Source of the DNA: Cyprinodon diabolis
Taxonomy: Eukaryota > Chordata > Actinopteri > Cyprinodontiformes > Cyprinodontidae
Length of the DNA stretch: 64,000 nucleotides
Reading direction: 5' to 3'
Assembly: GCA_030533445.1 (NCBI GenBank)
Contig: CM060062.1
Coordinates: forward strand, 19,114,164 to 19,178,163
A model generated the notes under the pieces. That model was given only the letters and a program-made list of their open reading frames with translations, was not told where the DNA came from and did not search any database. Below, piece by piece: positions 59,185-64,000 of this stretch; position 1 is the stretch's first letter; each line of letters begins with the position of its first letter. The translations under genes and the position numbers were made by a program.

Positions 59185-61685
59185 TATATATAATTTTTTT
59201 TTTTTTTTTTTTTGCTAAAAGGTTGAAAGTGCACTTATGCAGTAGATATGATCTGATGGAGCTTGAATCAGCTTTTGTTTTGACTCAACCATCTCTATTT
59301 CCATAACCTGGGTTAATCTTGAATGCCATATTATCTTCAGTGCATCAGAAAACACACCATTTATGATCTTTAATGTTTAAAGTTTAGATTTATAAACATC
59401 TGTCATAAGACTTAAACGTTGTTGACTTGCATTACATGAAAAGAAAAGCTCACCAGAATTATCTGAAAATCCTAAGAAGCTTGAGTTTCTTCTCATGAGG
59501 CAAACATTTTACTCTAAGGGATCATATATACATATTTGATCAATGAATTTGCCATTTGTTCACATGACAAACTATGTTGGATGCATTACAGACAAATTAG
59601 CTGCTGTGATGTACAGTTCTTGCTTAAAAGGGGTAAATGAACGTAGAGCCTGGATTAGAAAACAACATATACTCTTATACATAATGGAGACTGACATCAC
59701 TCACCTGTCAGCAACATGTTGAAATAACTTGATTTTGAATAGCAAAATATGTGCACATATATTTGGGAGTCTGGCTACATCAATGAGAAGTGCTGCTGGC
59801 CGATTAGTTTAATTCTTTCATTTAAAAATGGATTTATATTTTTTCAGTACTAAATCAGTGGAATGTCTCCGATTAAGGAATCAAGATTAAGCACTGATAC
59901 TTGGGTTTCAACGTCTGAACACAATTGCATCAACGACCTGAAGTCAACAGAGCATATCACTGTAAGAGCCATCAGTGTGAAACTTAAATAAAATACAGCA
60001 GAGCTGTTAGAGGCTCTGATTTATGTCAAAAATCTTGCATTACTAATGTGCTTCTCCTCACTGCTGTGTTTCAGTCAGAAAGTGAAACCATGATATAAAA
60101 ATTGTTCACCAAAAGCTTGACTGAAACCGAGATCCTAAGTTTTGCATGAGCACCTTGTTGTAGCGGCGCATAGGGGGAAGATTATTTTCACAACTTAATA
60201 ACCATGAAGGCACATGGCCTTGTGCAAGATTGTATAAATATTATTTAAATACAAAATAAACTGAAAACAAAATATTTACAGAGATGCTGTTGGACTTGCT
60301 TGCCATGGTTGAATTTGTGGGAAGCAAAAGGATGAACTTAGGTGACTTTTTGCTCAAGTCACATTGCGTGACAAAGGCATGTGTATAATTTTTCCAGTAA
60401 ATTTATCTCGCTCTTATGCCCAAAGGCAACCGATGGTAACATAACCTCAGAAAATCTCACCATTCAGGTTCATTTTCTCTTTTTGTCAAGCACAAGAGCA
60501 GTTTAGAAAAAATGTTTATAGCCTTCTTTATTGAAAACGTATTCAGTTAAAAATGAAATGACAGCAGGTGCACTGTTAAAGCCACAGACAGTGGATGCTT
60601 TGTATCAGAATCCATTCTCTTAACTTCTCAGGTCTTAGAAAAATGAGGATTTTTAGACTCTCCATGCTAATTAACCTGATCTGATTGAATGATTTCCCAG
60701 CATTCAACCAGTCACTGAACAGTTAACACCTCTGAGCTCCTGTGATTGCTGTTTTATCACTAAAATCAAAAATATGTACCTTTTCAGAACCTTCCCTCAT
60801 TCACATGTTCTGACATGGTTTTCACTAGTGGCTTGGCTCTGGATTGTTTTTGTGGTGTTGCAGTGTTTCATTTGAGAAACGTGTTTCTGTGAGCATTGCT
60901 GTAAGAACGCAGCTGGAAATATTTTTGATGTAAAAACAGCTTTTGAACACACAAGGACAATTGCATTGGATGGAAATTATAACACATTTACCTTTCAATG
61001 CTTTATTTGCCTCATAAAGTTTACAAAAAGAATAAATCTTGTATGCATTTAAGTTGTGTGGGAATGTATTCACACAGGTAATTAATGTTTAGAATCTTCA
61101 CTAATCAAGTTTAACAAATAAGTCGTGTGCCTTTCTGCCCTGAAAAAACACTGATGCTTTAAATGATAACACTCTTACAGTGGAAAATACCTATCTGCAG
61201 TAAAAGATGGATTCTTGTAAAATACCCACCTTTTTCAGTGCTGTTTGTCTCTTTACAATAAGTACCAGTTCAATGGGTGTGTGCAAATTTTTTTCCACAA
61301 ATTATGAGGTCAAGTGTGAAAAATGTACTGAAAAACAGTTGTGCCATAACGTATCAAAACCTGTTTTTACATAAGGCTGTAGACATTAGAGAAAGGGGAA
61401 AAAAGCAGCAGCACAATGAATGTTTCTCTTTGGTTTTGTTTGTTTTTGTTCCTCCTCTTGCGTTAAATGAGGTGAGAGGGTAGAGACTTTGAAACTAAAG
61501 TTGGCGACATTCCTTGGCAGTGACACTCACAACTATCGCATTAATGCACTATTTTAAAACATCTAAGAAAAAACCAAACATGATATCGATCAAAATGTTC
61601 AACTTCTCTCTTTTAAAAACTCAAAGTAAGAAAAGGGCGAAATAAAACATAGAATATGCATGCACACATACATACATGCATACAC
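59185..61685. other. Unassigned AT-rich sequence
   Basis: No gene or transposon recognised. A T run at 59197-59213 and a (CATA)-rich stretch at 61660-61690 are simple sequence. Frames at 60825-61073 and 61277-61483 have no motif. Confidence 0.4.
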
Positions 61686-61690
61686 ACATA

Positions 61691-61890
61691 CAGTGGGGCA
61701 AAAAAGTATTTAGTCAGCCACCAATAGTGCAAGTTCTCCCACTTAAAAAGATGAGAGAGGCCGGTAATTTTCATCATAGATATACCTCAACTATGAAAGA
61801 CAAAATGAGAAAAAAAAATCCAGAAAATCACATTGTCTGATTTTTAAAGAATTTATTTGCAAAATATGGTGGAAAATAAGTATTTGGTCA
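61691..61890 (+). repeat. Left terminal inverted repeat, 200 bp
   Basis: Starts CAGTGGGGCAAAAAAGTATT and ends with the inner direct repeat AGTATTTGGTCA. Confidence 0.93.
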
Positions 61891-62056
61891 GTTACAAACA
61901 TGCAAGATTTCTGGCTCTCACAGACCTGTAACTTCTTCTGTAAGAGGCTCCTCTGTCCTCCACTCGTTACCTTCATTAATGGCACCTGTTTGAACCCGTT
62001 ATCAGTATAAAAGACAGCTGTCCACAACCTCAAACAGTCACACTCTAAACTCCACC

Positions 62057-63077
62057 ATGGCCAAAACTAGAGAGCTGTCAAAGGACACCCGAAACAAAAT
62101 TATAGACCTGCACCAGGCTGGGAAATCTGAATCTGCAATAGGTAAACAGCTTGGTGTGAAGAAATCAACTGTGGGATCAATTATTAGAAAATGGAAAACA
62201 TACAAGACCACTGATAATCTTCCTCGATCTGGGGCTCCACGCAAGATCTCACCCCGTGGGGTCAAAATGATCACAAGAAGGTGAGTAAAAGTCCCAGAAC
62301 CACATGGGGGGACCTAGTGAATGACCTGCAGAGAGCTGGGACCAAAGTAACAAGGGCTACCATCAGTAACACACTACGCCGCCAGGGACTCAAATCCTGC
62401 AGTGCCAGACGTGTCCCCCTGCTTAAGCCAGTACATGTCAAGGCCCGTCTCAAGTTTGCAGAGAGCATTTGGATGATCCAGACGATGACTGGGAGAATAT
62501 CATATGGTCAGATGAAACCAAAATAGAACTTTTTGGTAAAAACTCTACTCGTCGTGTTTGGAGGAGAGAGAATGCTGAGTTGCATCCAAAGAACACCATA
62601 CCTACAGTGAAGCATGGGGGTGGAAACATCATGCTTTGGGGCTGTTTTTCTGCTAAGGGACCAGGACGACTGATTCGTGTGAAGGAAAGAATGAATGGGG
62701 CCATGTATCGTCAAATTTTGAGTGAAAACCTCCTTCCATCAGCAAGGGCATTGAAGATGAAACGTGGCTGGGTCTTTCAGCATGACAATGATCCCAAACA
62801 CATCGCCCGGGTAACGAAGGAGTGGCTTCATAAGAAGCGTTTCAAGGTCCTGGAGTGGCCTAGCCAGTCTCCAGATCTCAAGCCCATAGAAAATCTTTGG
62901 AGGGAGTTGAAAGTCCGTGTTGCCCAGCGACAGCCCCAGAACATCACTGCTCTAGAGGAGATCTGCATGGAGGAATGGGCCAAAATACCAGCAACAGTGT
63001 GTAAAAACCTTGTGAAGACTGACAGAAAACATTTGATCTCTGTCATTGCCAACAAAGGGTATATAACAAAGTATTGA
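62057..63077 (+). pseudogene. Tc1-family transposase with two frameshifts
   Basis: Three consecutive reading blocks make up the gene: 62057-62284 (start [12 protein letters not shown], helix-turn-helix and the GAPRK AT-hook-like motif), then a block to about 62465 (second helix-turn-helix, RTTWGDLVNDL), then 62469-63077 with the whole catalytic part. In the third block D15 lies in WSDET, D106 in FQHD and E141 in PIENLW, with 34 residues between the last two, so the DDE core is complete. Each frame change equals the loss of one base: near 62280 (after ITRR) and near 62463. The usual SPDLNPIE reads SPDLKPIE here. The C-terminus is [10 protein letters not shown]. It cannot give a full-length enzyme. 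Confidence 0.9.
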
Positions 63078-63093
63078 GAGGAACTTTTGTTAT

Positions 63094-63293
63094 TGACCAA
63101 ATACTTATTTTCCACCATATTTTGCAAATAAATTCTTTAAAAATCAGACAATGTGATTTTCTGGATTTTTTTTTCTCATTTTGTCTCTCATAGTTGAGGT
63201 ATATCTGTGATGAAAATTACCGGCCTCTCTCATCTTTTTAAGTGGGAGAACTTGCACTATTGGTGGCTGACTAAATACTTTTTTGCCCCACTG
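63094..63293 (-). repeat. Right terminal inverted repeat, 200 bp
   Basis: Complement of 61691-61890 with about two differences, followed by the TA duplication. Confidence 0.93.
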
Positions 63294-63387
63294 TATATAT
63301 ATGTGCAAAATAAATAGTTTTCTCTGAGTTTACTGCCATTGTTAAAACATAATTGTTTTACAGTTTTAACAATGTTTTTTAACGTGT

Positions 63388-63515
63388 AATTCATCCATCC
63401 ATCCATTTTCCATCACACCTATCTTAAGCGGGGGTCGCAAGGGGTGCTGGTGCCTATCTCCAGCTGTCTAAAGACAGAGGTGGGGTACATCCTGCACAGG
63501 TCGCCAGGAACATGT
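63388..63515 (-). mobile_element. Fish interspersed repeat, tail with ATGG units
   Basis: In plus view: 'catccatccatccattttcc', then 'gcgggggtcgcaaggggtgctggtgcctatctccagctg', then 'ggggtacatcctgcacaggtcgcc'. This is the reversed 3' end, with an ATGG-type tail, of the family seen at 4865-4998 and 35428-35605. Confidence 0.75.
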
Positions 63516-63885
63516 AATTCAGAACTTTGTAAAAAGGAAGTATTACTGTTGGTAATGTGTTCACTAAGTCTGCTACATTTGAAGAGCATAACAAATTTTC
63601 TCAGAGGCTGGAAAAAGCTGTCCTGGGACTGATTGAAATCTTGGAAGATGATTCCTGTTTGCTCCAGAGGTGTCCGACAGCTGCCTCACCTGGTCCTGTG
63701 ATTTGGCTCAGATGGTCGGATTAGACAGCAGCCATATTGAAGATATGTCACTAATCCATTGCTCCTTTATTTGGCAACCAGACGCAGCTCTGTGCAACAC
63801 TTCCGCTCACTTGTATTCAGTGAAACGCCCCTAGAGGAATGTGAGAAATTTCAACAGCAGTTTGATACTCTTAAACGTATTATAG
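63516..63885. other. Unassigned sequence
   Basis: No gene recognised. The block 63630-63800 is complex and non-repetitive. Confidence 0.4.
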
Positions 63886-63889
63886 CACT

Positions 63890-64000
63890 GCAGTGCCTTG
63901 CACAGAATTTACACCCTTTCAGTTAGTTATAACGTCAAACTTATAATATACTCTATAGTTATGTAAAGGAAAGAAAAAAAATAATACTTTTTTATATTAT
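63890..64000. mobile_element. Probable start of another decayed Tc1 copy
   Basis: 'cagtgccttgcacagaatttacaccctttcag' at 63891 resembles the terminal repeat of the fish Tc1 family whose relics lie at 1.5-3.7 and 58.5-59.2 kb. The window ends before it can be confirmed. Confidence 0.4.

Larger units (their letters stand above)
61691..63293 (+). mobile_element. Tc1 element with 200-bp ends, transposase broken
   Basis: 1,603 bp, flanked by TA at 61689-61690 and 63294-63295. The inverted repeats (61691-61890 and 63094-63293) are 200 bp and differ at about two positions. Each carries a direct repeat of AGTATTT(A/G)GTCAG at its outer and inner parts (IR/DR layout). The single transposase gene on the plus strand has two frame changes. 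Confidence 0.95.

Noticed and set aside
61660..61690. CRISPR-like or tandem array of CATACA units
   Set aside because: A short imperfect CA/TA-rich simple repeat beside a transposon in eukaryotic DNA.

Overview
This window looks like teleost fish nuclear DNA: AT-rich, intron- or intergenic-like, and full of transposons typical of ray-finned fish (several Tc1 families, a sushi-type Ty3/gypsy element, V-SINE-like and other tRNA-derived SINEs, LINE tails, hAT and TTAA-target MITEs). I found no convincing host protein-coding exon, rRNA gene or functional tRNA gene. Every long reading frame I could interpret belongs to a mobile element. The species cannot be named from this sequence.

Layout. 1.5-3.7 kb: an old, decayed Tc1 element split by a younger Tc1 with an intact 343-residue transposase and perfect 29-bp ends. 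4.8-8.4 kb: repeat tails, a SINE and a LINE 3' end. 8.80-14.35 kb: a complete, young Ty3/gypsy element with 0.9% divergent LTRs and a CTAAC target duplication. Its gag and pol are broken by one homopolymer frameshift and one stop codon, and it lacks the expected chromodomain. 17.7-19.8 kb: a TTAA MITE and a LINE carrying a nested hAT MITE. 21.9-23.3 kb: a SINE and a solo LTR of a sister gypsy family. 24.4-26.0 kb: a Tc1 element with 202-bp ends and an intact 334-residue transposase. 26-44 kb: mostly unique AT-rich sequence with microsatellites, one long perfect palindrome and blocks that look like candidate conserved noncoding elements. 44.2-49.8 kb: two copies of a TTAA-target family, a fragment of a LINE with a restriction-like endonuclease, and a hAT relic with a BED-finger fragment. 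52-56.6 kb: a Tc1 scrap, a SINE, a second copy of the hAT MITE, and a decayed Tc1 with a nested TTAA MITE. 58.5-59.2 kb: another Tc1 relic. 61.7-63.3 kb: a Tc1 with 200-bp ends but a twice-frameshifted transposase. The window ends in a LINE/SINE tail and what looks like the start of one more Tc1 copy.

The most informative element is the gypsy copy. Eleven bases just after its 5' LTR are the exact reverse complement of eleven bases in the LTR lying 31 bp from the start of the TATA box. This is the layout of self-primed reverse transcription known from the Tf1/sushi lineage. The solo LTR at 22.5-23.2 kb carries a one-base variant of that 11-mer, so it predicts a matching compensated primer site in its own full-length relatives. 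At the gag/pol junction pol lies in the -1 frame, next to a perfect 10-bp stem that could promote frameshifting.

Several nested insertions give a relative timeline: Tc1 into Tc1, hAT MITE into LINE, TTAA MITE into Tc1.
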